From: Alphaproteobacteria bacterium
Lineage (GTDB): Bacteria > Pseudomonadota > Alphaproteobacteria > Micropepsales > Micropepsaceae
DNA length: 10,050 bases
Assembly: GCA_028869725.1 (NCBI GenBank)
Contig: JAGWRJ010000443.1
Span: 1-10,050, forward strand
Reading direction: 5' to 3'
Part shown: positions 1 through 7,068 of the stretch, one piece after another
Layout: each line of letters begins with the position of its first letter
How positions within the stretch are numbered: position 1 is the stretch's first letter
Translations under genes and position numbers: made by a program
Notes under the pieces: model-generated
The model's database searches: none
Seen by the model: the letters and a program-made list of their open reading frames with translations, nothing else
What the model was told of the DNA's origin: nothing

Positions 1-1653
1 CGGCAGATCAAGTTGATACGTACGAGCACATGCGATCGCCTCGTCATAACCTGCATCCGCATGACGCATCACGCCACTCGCCGGATCGTTCCACAACACC
101 CGCGCAATCCGCCGGGCTGCAGCCTCGCTGCCATCGCATACTACGACCATGCCTGCATGCTGGGAAAACCCCATCCCCACTCCACCACCATGGTGCAGCG
201 AGACCCAGGTCGCACCGCTCGCACAATTGAGCAGGGCATTCAGCAGCGGCCAGTCTGAAACTGCATCAGAGCCGTCCTTCATGGCTTCGGTTTCGCGATT
301 GGGAGAGGCGACCGACCCTGAATCAAGATGGTCACGCCCGATCACAATCGGCGCCTTGAGTTCACCTGTGGCCACCATCTCATTGAAGGCCAGGCCGACG
401 CGGTCACGTGCACCGAGGCCAATCCAACAGATCCGCGCCGGCAATCCCTGAAACGAAATGCGCTGCTGCGCCATGTCGAGCCAGGTATGCAGATGCGGAT
501 CATCCGGGATCAATTCCTTGACCTTGGCGTCGGTACGCCGGATGTCTTCGGGGTCACCGGACAGAGCGGCCCAGCGAAAGGGGCCTATCCCGCGACAGAA
601 CAAAGGCCGGATATAGGCTGGCACAAAGCCCGGAAAGGCGAACGCGTCTTCGACACCGGCCTCAAGGGCCATCTGACGGATATTGTTTCCGTAGTCGAAG
701 GTCGGAATCCCCTGCCGGAAAAAGCCAAGCATGGCCCGGACATGCTCGGCCATGGACGCCTTGGCGGCCTTCGCCACAGCAGCCGGATCAAGCTCACGGC
801 GCTGGTGCCACTCATCGAGCGACCAGCCCTTGGGCAGATACCCGTTCACCGGGTCATGCGCACTCGTCTGGTCCGTGACGGCATCCGGGCGGATGCCCCG
901 GCGCAGAAGTTCGGGCAGTACCTCGGCGGCATTGCCCAGAAGTCCAACTGATATCGGCGTGCCCGCCTGGCGGGCGCGCGTGATGCGTTCCAGCGCGTCA
1001 TCGAGAGAGTGTGCGCGCACATCGAGATAGCCCGTCTTCAGTCGCATATCGATGCGCGAGGGCTGACATTCCACCGCGAGCATTGATGCTCCTGCCATGG
1101 TAGCGGCCAGGGGCTGTGCGCCACCCATGCCGCCCAAGCCGGCTGTCAGGATCCATTTGCCATCGAGGCGTCCGCCATAATGTCTGCGTCCCATCTCGGC
1201 AAAGGTTTCATAGGTACCCTGCACGATACCCTGGCTTCCGATATAGATCCAGGATCCGGCCGTCATCTGGCCATACATCATCAGCCCCTTGCGATCGAGC
1301 GCATGGAATGCGTCCCAGGTCGCCCAGTGTGGAACCAGATTGGAATTGGCGATCAACACCCGCGGCGCATCTTCGTGGGTCCTGAATACGCCGACTGGCT
1401 TTCCCGACTGCACGAGCAGCGTCTCGTCTCCTTCCAGACGCCTCAGCGCGGCAACGATCCGATCAAAGCTCTGCCAATCGCGCGCCGCGCGCCCGATTCC
1501 ACCATAGACCACAAGCTCCTCGGGCCGTTCTGCGACCTCAGCATCGAGATTGTTCATGAGCATGCGCAGCGGCGCTTCGGTGAGCCAGCTCTTCGCACTC
1601 AGCTGTGAACCGCGAGGCGCTCGGATATGTCGGGAATTGTCGAAGCGGTTCAT
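1..1653 (-). CDS. hutU: Urocanate hydratase (urocanase), C-terminal end cut by window edge
   Basis: Cytosolic NAD+-dependent enzyme of histidine breakdown that converts urocanate to 4-imidazolone-5-propionate. The minus-strand frame is open from ATG at 1653 to the left edge, giving 551 codons. Family members are about 555-560 residues, so only a few terminal residues are missing. The N-terminus reads MNRFDNSRHIRAPRG. Family hallmarks visible are VVYGGIGRAARDW (residues 48-60), the glycine-rich NAD-binding motif GLGGMGGAQPLAATMAG (172-188), and the active-site segment LPARICWIGLGARD with Cys409, matching the catalytic Cys near 410 known for Pseudomonas urocanase. The highly conserved GRDHLDSGSVASPNRE and SLHHGGGVGMGFSQHAG segments follow. 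The ATG shares an ATGA overlap with the hutG stop codon, so translation is probably coupled. It is the third gene of hutI-hutG-hutU. Identification is essentially certain. Confidence 0.97.
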   Translation of the reverse strand, partial: MNRFDNSRHIRAPRGSQLSAKSWLTEAPLRMLMNNLDAEVAERPEELVVYGGIGRAARDWQSFDRIVAALRRLEGDETLLVQSGKPVGVFRTHEDAPRVLIANSNLVPHWATWDAFHALDRKGLMMYGQMTAGSWIYIGSQGIVQGTYETFAEMGRRHYGGRLDGKWILTAGLGGMGGAQPLAATMAGASMLAVECQPSRIDMRLKTGYLDVRAHSLDDALERITRARQAGTPISVGLLGNAAEVLPELLRRGIRPDAVTDQTSAHDPVNGYLPKGWSLDEWHQRRELDPAAVAKAAKASMAEHVRAMLGFFRQGIPTFDYGNNIRQMALEAGVEDAFAFPGFVPAYIRPLFCRGIGPFRWAALSGDPEDIRRTDAKVKELIPDDPHLHTWLDMAQQRISFQGLPARICWIGLGARDRVGLAFNEMVATGELKAPIVIGRDHLDSGSVASPNRETEAMKDGSDAVSDWPLLNALLNCASGATWVSLHHGGGVGMGFSQHAGMVVVCDGSEAAARRIARVLWNDPASGVMRHADAGYDEAIACARTYQLDLP

Positions 1654-2465
1654 GTAGCCCTCGCAAAAGTCAGACAGTGTTCCAGTATGCGCGCCAGGGT
1701 AGCACGCAACGGCGTGGCATAGGCTTCGTCATACGATACCGGCCAGGTCTTCGGCGTAAGTGGCCCGTCCGGCTCGTGCAGATAGCCGCGACAGGCCAGT
1801 TCCATCTGGATGGCATGCACGCCTGCCTCCGGCCTGCCATAATGGCGGGTGATCCAGCCCCCCTTGAAGCGGCCATCGGTGATATGACTGAGGCCCGACC
1901 TGGCACACAGTTCTTCCACGCCCCTCGACAGGGCCGTAGCGCAGCTCTGCCCACCATTTGTGCCGATATTGAACTGCGGCAACAGGCCTTCAAACAGGCG
2001 CGGCACACGCGAGCGGATCGCGTGCGCATCATAAAGGACGATCTGAGAATACCGGCCACGCAGGCGGGCAATCTGATCGCACAGCACCTGATGGTAGGGA
2101 TCAAAAAAGCGCGCCCGACGCCGCTCGATTTCCGCAGGCTGCGGATCACTGCGATAAAGCCGTTCACCGTCAAACGTTTCGGTCGGACAAAGTCCAGTCG
2201 TGGTCTGTCCCGGATACAGCGATACGCCAGATGGATCGCGGTTAACATCGATCACCGTGCGACAGATGCGCGTGCGTACAACAGTGGCACCCAGGTCGAC
2301 AGCAAAATCGTAGAGCTTGTCCACGTGCCAGTCGGCATCGCAGCGCGCCCGCCAGCCGTCATTTAAGTGGGCCTCGATATCGGGCGGGATCAGGGTACCG
2401 GTATGCGGCAGCGACACGAGGAGCGGCGCTTCGCCTTCAGAAAGTTCGATGAAATCAGCTGTCAT
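1650..2465 (-). CDS. hutG: N-formylglutamate deformylase (N-formylglutamate amidohydrolase)
   Basis: Metal-dependent hydrolase for the last step of the five-step histidine pathway: N-formylglutamate + water -> glutamate + formate. With the ATG at 2465 it has 271 residues, close to the usual length of about 265-270. Motifs, numbered from that start: PLLVSLPHTG with His21, DADWHVDKLYDF (43-54), VIDVNRDPSGVSLYPGQ (71-87) and LYDAHAIRS with His148, all characteristic of the FGase family. It is not the arginase-like formimidoylglutamase that is also called HutG in some bacteria; the HutF deiminase next door agrees with this. In-frame alternatives ATG 2471 and GTG 2480 exist. No clear Shine-Dalgarno sequence precedes any of them, so translation probably depends on coupling to hutI, whose 3' end (stop 2455-2457) overlaps this start. 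The stop codon overlaps the hutU start (ATGA). Confidence 0.94.
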   Translation of the reverse strand: MTADFIELSEGEAPLLVSLPHTGTLIPPDIEAHLNDGWRARCDADWHVDKLYDFAVDLGATVVRTRICRTVIDVNRDPSGVSLYPGQTTTGLCPTETFDGERLYRSDPQPAEIERRRARFFDPYHQVLCDQIARLRGRYSQIVLYDAHAIRSRVPRLFEGLLPQFNIGTNGGQSCATALSRGVEELCARSGLSHITDGRFKGGWITRHYGRPEAGVHAIQMELACRGYLHEPDGPLTPKTWPVSYDEAYATPLRATLARILEHCLTFARAT

Positions 2466-3663
2466 GGCCATTGCGAACACGTTGATGAAGCGGATTAAAG
2501 CCCATCCGATAGACGAGTTCTGCCGGCTCCGTCACATTCCAGATCGCCAGATCGCAGATCTTCCCGGGCTCCAGCGCGCCGAGTTCCCGTTCAAGTCCGA
2601 GCGCCATCGCGGCATGGACGGTAACAGCGCGCAGACACTCCTCTACGCGAAGCCGGAACAGAGTTGCGCCCATGTTGAGAACCATGAGCAGCGAGGTAAG
2701 CGGGGAGGTGCCCGGATTACAGTCACTGGCCAGGGCAATCGCCAGTTTGAGCCTTCGCATGGTCTCGACCGGAGGCGGATGGGTATCACGCAGAAAGTAA
2801 TAGGCGCCAGGCAGAAGAACCGCGACCGTTCCGGCCCGGGCCATCGCTTCAAGTCCTAACGCGCTTGCATGTTCCAGGTGGTCGGCCGAAAGCGCGCCAA
2901 AGCGCGCGGCCAGTCCCGCGCCTCCGCTGTCAGAGAGCTGGTCAGCATGCAGCCGCACCTTTAGTCCTGCGGCCGCTGCGGCATCGAATAGCTGTGCGAT
3001 CTCGTCAGGCGTAAAGGCAATACTCTCGCAAAATCCGTCGACGGCGTCAGCCAGATCCCCAAGATGAGGCAGCATGGCGCAAACCTCTTTCAGATAGCCG
3101 CGCCGGTCCGATCCGAATTCGGGAGGCACACTATGCGCACCCAGAAAGCTCGTCATCACGCGCACATCGCGCCGCTCTGCAAGCCGGCGCGCAGCGCGCA
3201 ACTGTTTGGTTTCATGCGCGAATGAAAGCCCATAGCCCGATTTTATCTCGATCGTCGTTACACCTTCCGCGAGGAGAGCATCCAGCCTCGGCAGGGACTG
3301 CGTGATCAATTCTTCCTCGCTGGCTTGCCGTGTCGCCTTGACTGTCGCAGCGATTCCACCACCAGCCCTGGCGATCTCCTCGTAGCTCGCGCCTCCAAGG
3401 CGCAAGGCGAATTCGTGCGCACGATCGCCTGCATGAACCAGGTGCGTATGGCAGTCGATAAGGCCCGGCGTGATAAGGCGACCCTCGCAGTCAATACGCT
3501 CATCTGCGGTGAAGCCGCTGAATTCCTGCGCAGTTCCGGCATAGACAATGCGCGGCCCGGCACACGCCACCACACCGTTCTCAACAAGACCAAGCCCGTC
3601 ACCCGACATGGTCGCGAGCCGGGCGTGGTGCCACAGGCGGCGCTTGGCGTTTGGAGCAAACAT
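2455..3663 (-). CDS. hutI: Imidazolonepropionase
   Basis: Zinc/iron amidohydrolase that opens the ring of 4-imidazolone-5-propionate to give N-formimino-L-glutamate. From ATG 3663 it has 402 residues, the normal family length, and the N-terminus (RLWHHARLATM) aligns with typical HutI starts. Metal-site and substrate motifs: DCHTHLVHAGDRAHEF with His72/His74, KSGYGLSFAHETKQL (141-155), LHADQLSDSGGA with His239, ALSADHLEH with His262, and LASDCNPGTS with Asp314. The C-terminal composite strand region (GKICDLAIWNVTEPAELVYR) is also typical. An in-frame ATG at 3699 would add 12 residues; the frame stays open to 3864, but that extension is antisense to hutF and unlike the family. It is the first gene of the minus-strand hutIGU operon and is divergent from hutF, with 34 nt or less between starts, so its promoter should lie inside the hutF 5' coding region. 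Confidence 0.95.
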   Translation of the reverse strand: MFAPNAKRRLWHHARLATMSGDGLGLVENGVVACAGPRIVYAGTAQEFSGFTADERIDCEGRLITPGLIDCHTHLVHAGDRAHEFALRLGGASYEEIARAGGGIAATVKATRQASEEELITQSLPRLDALLAEGVTTIEIKSGYGLSFAHETKQLRAARRLAERRDVRVMTSFLGAHSVPPEFGSDRRGYLKEVCAMLPHLGDLADAVDGFCESIAFTPDEIAQLFDAAAAAGLKVRLHADQLSDSGGAGLAARFGALSADHLEHASALGLEAMARAGTVAVLLPGAYYFLRDTHPPPVETMRRLKLAIALASDCNPGTSPLTSLLMVLNMGATLFRLRVEECLRAVTVHAAMALGLERELGALEPGKICDLAIWNVTEPAELVYRMGFNPLHQRVRNGHDS

Positions 3664-3700
3664 GTCTAGGGATAGGCCGAGGAAGATAGGTTTGTCCATG
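3661..3700. promoter_or_regulatory. Divergent hutI/hutF start region with two mirrored CATG boxes
   Basis: CATG at 3661-3664 and CATG at 3697-3700 each carry an ATG on both strands. They are 36 bp apart, so both ATGs are in frame for each gene: hutI at 3663 or 3699, and hutF at 3698 or 3662. Family lengths favour 3663 for hutI and 3698 for hutF, leaving a 34-nt spacer. A weak ribosome-binding candidate for hutF is the GAGGA at 3679-3683 or the AGG at 3688-3690. No convincing sigma-70 promoter or HutC-type operator palindrome is visible in the spacer. Control elements must overlap coding sequence or be of a kind I cannot recognise. Confidence 0.55.
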
Positions 3701-5059
3701 GCCGAGCCGATATCCTTGTGGTTCGAAGCCGCGCTTCTGCCCGAAGGCTGGTCCAACCATGTGCGACTGAGCCTTGCGGACGGGCTCATCTGCGCTGTGA
3801 AGAGCTCCACCCCACGGGCCCCAGGCGAGCCCAACCACGGGATCGCAATTCCGGGGCTTTGCAATCTGCACAGCCACGCCTTTCAGCGTGGTATGGCAGG
3901 TCTTGCTGAAACCAGCGGCCCCGGCGGAGACGACTTCTGGAGCTGGCGTGAGGTGATGTATCGCTTTCTCGACCGGCTTCAGCCGGAGGACGTGCAGGCG
4001 ATTGCGGCGCTGGCCTATGTCGAAATGCTTGAAAGCGGTTTCACACGGGTCGGCGAATTTCACTATCTGCATCATGGACCTGATGGCATTCCCTATGACG
4101 GTCGTGCGCAAATGGCAGAGGCCATTGTTGAGGCGGCCCAGGAAAGTGGTATCGCACTTACGCTTCTGTGCTGCTTCTATGCGCATTCCGACTTCGGGGC
4201 CCAGCCACCAAAGCCCAGCCAGCGACGCTTCATCAACTCGCTCGACGGATTTGCCGAACTCTTCGCGCAGAGCAGCTCCGCACTGCGAGGGCTGGCTGAT
4301 GCCAATATCGGGATTGCCCCACATTCTTTGCGTGCAGTGACGCCTGAAGAGCTTTCGCAGTTGCTACTGTTATCTTCCACAGCTCCGCTGCATATCCATG
4401 CCGCAGAACAGATTCGCGAGGTGGAAGCATCACGTGCCTACCTGGGTGCTTCGCCTGTTCACTGGCTGATCGATCACGCCGGCGTCGACGGACGCTGGTG
4501 CCTTGTTCACGCCACGCATATGACACCCTCAGAGGTTATCGCACTGGCCCGGAGCAAGGCGGTCGCCGGCCTGTGCCCGCAGACAGAGGCCAATCTCGGC
4601 GATGGCATTTTTCCTGCACGCGACTATCTCGGTGCCGGTGGACGTTTTGGGCTTGGCACCGATTCCAACATCCTCATCGATGCAGCAACCGAACTGCGCG
4701 GCATCGATTATGCCCAGCGTCTCAATCTGCGTCGGCGCAATATGCTGGCGCAGGGCGCATCAAGCGGCCGGACCCTCTTTGACGCCGCGCTCACAGGCGG
4801 CGCACAGGCACTCGGGGTTCCTGGCAGCGGACTTGCGGTCGGAGCTTCCGCCGACATCGTGGCCCTCGATGCCGCGGATGTCGCCATCACCGCCCGGCGG
4901 GGCGACCCTGTTCTCGACGGCTGGATCTATGCGGGCCGCTCGACACCCATAAGAAGTGTCTGGCGCCGGGGTCGCCGGGTCGTCACAAAGGGCAGGCACG
5001 TGGCGCGCACACAGATCGCCAGACGTTACCGAAAGATTCTCCCGCGGCTCATGTCGTAA
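3698..5059 (+). CDS. hutF: Formimidoylglutamate deiminase
   Basis: Amidohydrolase-superfamily deiminase that converts N-formimino-L-glutamate to N-formyl-L-glutamate and ammonia, supplying the substrate of HutG. It has 453 residues from ATG 3698, the usual size. The N-terminus (FEAALLPEGW) matches family starts, which argues against the in-frame ATG at 3662. Motifs: PGLCNLHSHAFQRGMAGLAE with His58/His60, GEFHYLHH (119-126), LHIHAAEQIREVE with His234 and Glu237, LVHATHM with His271, and GLCPQTEANLGDGIFPA followed by FGLGTDSNI with Asp322. Together these supply the metal ligands and the family signature. It is divergent from hutIGU, which holds the steps on either side, so joint induction by urocanate or histidine is expected. 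The STAS-permease gene follows on the same strand after 62 nt. Confidence 0.95.
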   Translation: MAEPISLWFEAALLPEGWSNHVRLSLADGLICAVKSSTPRAPGEPNHGIAIPGLCNLHSHAFQRGMAGLAETSGPGGDDFWSWREVMYRFLDRLQPEDVQAIAALAYVEMLESGFTRVGEFHYLHHGPDGIPYDGRAQMAEAIVEAAQESGIALTLLCCFYAHSDFGAQPPKPSQRRFINSLDGFAELFAQSSSALRGLADANIGIAPHSLRAVTPEELSQLLLLSSTAPLHIHAAEQIREVEASRAYLGASPVHWLIDHAGVDGRWCLVHATHMTPSEVIALARSKAVAGLCPQTEANLGDGIFPARDYLGAGGRFGLGTDSNILIDAATELRGIDYAQRLNLRRRNMLAQGASSGRTLFDAALTGGAQALGVPGSGLAVGASADIVALDAADVAITARRGDPVLDGWIYAGRSTPIRSVWRRGRRVVTKGRHVARTQIARRYRKILPRLMS

Positions 5060-5096
5060 TTGCTGCCTATTGGCGCAGGTGTTTGCTATTTGTGGT

Positions 5097-5104
5097 AGGA
5101 GGAG
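5097..5104 (+). promoter_or_regulatory. Strong Shine-Dalgarno-like AGGAGGAG before the permease gene
   Basis: AGGAGGAG lies in the hutF-mlaE gap and is nearly a perfect anti-16S match. No ATG, GTG or TTG lies at the normal 5-10 nt distance in any frame. The first in-frame start after it is TTG at 5122, 17 nt downstream of the last base. It supports initiation near 5122, but the spacing is longer than usual. Confidence 0.45.
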
Positions 5105-5121
5105 ACTTCCGGGAACCTGGC

Positions 5122-6282
5122 TTGACACACACCCCCCTGCTCGATGGCGCCAGTCAACCTGCCGCTCTTTCGGTTGACCATGGGCCGACCTTGCGCGTAA
5201 TCGCCAAGGGCGACTGGGTGATCAGCGAAGCCGCGCGGCTCGATGACCTGCTGCGGGACCTCAGCCCCTCCGGCGCCGCAACTGCCGAAATCGATGCCCG
5301 GCAGATCACCCGTCTGGACACGGCCGGAAGCTGGCTGCTGCTACGTACCCAGGCAGCCCTGGAACACACTGGCCTGCCACGGCCGGCGCTTCTTGTGCCC
5401 TCGCGCTATGAGGGCCTGGTGTGGAAGGTCGGCGAAGACCTCAACTGTCACGAGGCCCCCCCTCGCAGCCGCGCGCGCGATCTCTATGCCTTTCTGGAGC
5501 GTATCGGCCGCGAGACCTTGCGCATTCTCAATCAGGGCTACCAGATCGTCGGCTTTCTAGGGAATATCACTGTTGAAACGGCCGAAGCAGTGGTGCAGCC
5601 CCAGCGCGTGATTCCCTGGCCCGCGCTTGCGCGGCAGATTGAGGAATGTGGCCTGACGGCACTGCCCATTCTGGGACTACTGGCCTTTCTTCTCGGTATT
5701 GTAATTGCCTACCAGGGTGCAGATCAGCTCAGGCGGTTCGGGGCCGAGATCTTCACCGTCAATCTTCTTGGCGTAGCGGTACTGCGCGAGATTGGCGGTC
5801 TTATCGCCGCCATCATCGTGGCAGGACGCTCCGGATCCGCCTTTACCGCCCAGATTGGCACGATGCGCGTAAACGAAGAAATCGACGCGATGCAGACCAT
5901 GGGTCTTAACGTCGCCGAGCTGCTGGTTCTACCGCGCGTTCTGGCGCTAATGGTCGTTCTGCCACTCCTTACTTTTTATGCCGACGTCATGGGGCTCATC
6001 GGCGGCTATGTAATGACCTACAGTGATCTGGGATTGACCTTTCCGGCCTTTCTGCGACAGCTGCAGTCGGCCGTGAATATCGACACCCTTATGGTGGGCC
6101 TGATCAAGGCTCCTTTTTTTGCCGCAATCATAGGACTCGTGGGCTGCTTTGAGGGACTTCGCGTTGAGCGCAACGCGGAGAGCGTGGGTCGGCTAACGAC
6201 ACGGTCTGTCGTCGAATCCATTTTTCTTGTGATCGTCTTTGATGCCGGGTTCTCTATCCTGTTTTCGGTTCTCGGTTTCTGA
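5122..6282 (+). CDS. mlaE: STAS domain-MlaE family ABC transporter permease (fusion)
   Basis: Inner-membrane permease of an MCE/Mla-type phospholipid transporter. From TTG 5122 it has 386 residues. An N-terminal STAS (MlaB-like) domain spans about residues 17-105; it includes LRVIAKGDWVISEAARLDDL and RLDTAGSWLLLR, the latter corresponding to the conserved Ser/Thr-containing STAS loop. The MlaE permease domain (about 135-386) has hydrophobic segments ILGLLAFLLGIVIAYQG, GVAVLREIGGLIAAIIVAGR, LPRVLALMVVLPLLTFYADV, PFFAAIIGLVGCFEG and ESIFLVIVFDAGFSILF. It also has the family loop GTMRVNEEIDAMQTMGL, which probably contacts the ATPase. In E. coli the STAS part is the separate protein MlaB. There is no ATG near the N-terminus: candidates are TTG 5083, GTG 5092 and TTG 5122. 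I chose 5122 because of the upstream AGGAGGAG and the domain boundary. A weak -35/-10 pair (TTGCTG 5060, TGCTAT 5084) might give it its own promoter. It is the first gene of the transporter operon, with mlaF 4 nt after its stop. Confidence 0.9.
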   Translation: MTHTPLLDGASQPAALSVDHGPTLRVIAKGDWVISEAARLDDLLRDLSPSGAATAEIDARQITRLDTAGSWLLLRTQAALEHTGLPRPALLVPSRYEGLVWKVGEDLNCHEAPPRSRARDLYAFLERIGRETLRILNQGYQIVGFLGNITVETAEAVVQPQRVIPWPALARQIEECGLTALPILGLLAFLLGIVIAYQGADQLRRFGAEIFTVNLLGVAVLREIGGLIAAIIVAGRSGSAFTAQIGTMRVNEEIDAMQTMGLNVAELLVLPRVLALMVVLPLLTFYADVMGLIGGYVMTYSDLGLTFPAFLRQLQSAVNIDTLMVGLIKAPFFAAIIGLVGCFEGLRVERNAESVGRLTTRSVVESIFLVIVFDAGFSILFSVLGF

Positions 6283-6286
6283 TCCG

Positions 6287-7066
6287 ATGGCGACAGGTAC
6301 GACAGAGCAAGAGGTGGTAGTCCGCATTCGCGGCCTCGTGAACGCATTTGACGAAAATGTGGTTCACGATCACCTCGATCTGGACCTTTATCGTAGCGAG
6401 GTGCTTGGGGTCGTCGGCGGCTCGGGCACCGGCAAGTCTGTCCTGCTGCGATCAATAGTAGGGTTAACCTCTCCAAAATCAGGCTCCATCGAGGTCTTCG
6501 GCCAAGAAACTTCCCGTTTGTCACCACGCGAGCTGCTGGCTATCCAGCTGCGGTGGGGCGTCCTGTTTCAGGAGGGGGCACTCTTCAGTGCACAGACGGT
6601 GGCGGAAAATATCCAGGTACCACTTCGCCGCTACACCGGCATGAACCAGAAACTGATGGACGAGATCGCCGCCATGAAGATCCATCTCGTGGGCCTGCCT
6701 CCTGACGCGTCGGCCAAGTATCCGGCCGAACTGTCCGGTGGCATGCGCAAGCGTGCGGGCCTTGCCCGAGCCCTGGCTCTTGATCCGGAACTGCTTTTCC
6801 TCGATGAACCGACGGCGGGGCTGGATCCCATCTCTGCCAATCACTTTGACGAATTGATCCGCGGGTTGCAGAAGAGTCTCGGCCTTACCGTATTTCTCGT
6901 CACTCACGATATCGATACGCTGCGTGCGACGTGCGATCGGGTCGCTGTGCTCCTGGGCAAATCAATCCGCACCGGCACCATACGCAACCTGGTTCAGGAT
7001 CCGGATCCCTGGATCCAGGAGTACTTTTCGGGCGTGCGCGGCCGAGCGGCGCTGGCGGAGGGCTGA
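6287..7066 (+). CDS. mlaF: MlaF-type ABC transporter ATP-binding protein
   Basis: Cytoplasmic ATPase that drives the MlaE permease. It has 259 residues and complete ABC motifs: Walker A GGSGTGKS (44-51), Q-loop VLFQEGALFS with Gln95, signature LSGGM (149-153), Walker B LLFLDEPTAGLDP with Asp173/Glu174, and H-loop VTHD with His207. The Q-loop context LFQxGALFS and the signature context ELSGGMRKRAGLARAL are typical of MlaF/MkL-type ATPases that partner with MCE proteins. The frame is open upstream to 6239, but ATG 6287 lies directly after the mlaE stop (6280-6282) and gives the normal N-terminus. No clear Shine-Dalgarno sequence is visible, so coupling to mlaE is likely. mlaD starts 2 nt after its stop. 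Confidence 0.94.
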   Translation: MATGTTEQEVVVRIRGLVNAFDENVVHDHLDLDLYRSEVLGVVGGSGTGKSVLLRSIVGLTSPKSGSIEVFGQETSRLSPRELLAIQLRWGVLFQEGALFSAQTVAENIQVPLRRYTGMNQKLMDEIAAMKIHLVGLPPDASAKYPAELSGGMRKRAGLARALALDPELLFLDEPTAGLDPISANHFDELIRGLQKSLGLTVFLVTHDIDTLRATCDRVAVLLGKSIRTGTIRNLVQDPDPWIQEYFSGVRGRAALAEG

Positions 7067-7068
7067 GC

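Noticed and set aside
328..951. Open frame of 207 codons on the plus strand
   Set aside because: It lies antisense to the highly conserved hutU. Its composition mirrors hutU codons and it resembles no family I know; long antisense frames are common in GC-rich genes.
1605..2366. Open frame of 253 codons on the plus strand
   Set aside because: Antisense to hutG, which is clearly real with all family motifs. No domain or signal is recognisable in it.
3664..3864. N-terminal extension of hutI to a start at 3864
   Set aside because: The extra 67 residues are antisense to hutF, are not family-like, and would make HutI far longer than its usual size of about 400 residues.
3599..4324. Open frame of 241 codons on the minus strand
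   Set aside because: Antisense to the 5' half of hutF and overlapping the hutI start region. No recognisable protein; a shadow of hutF codon bias.
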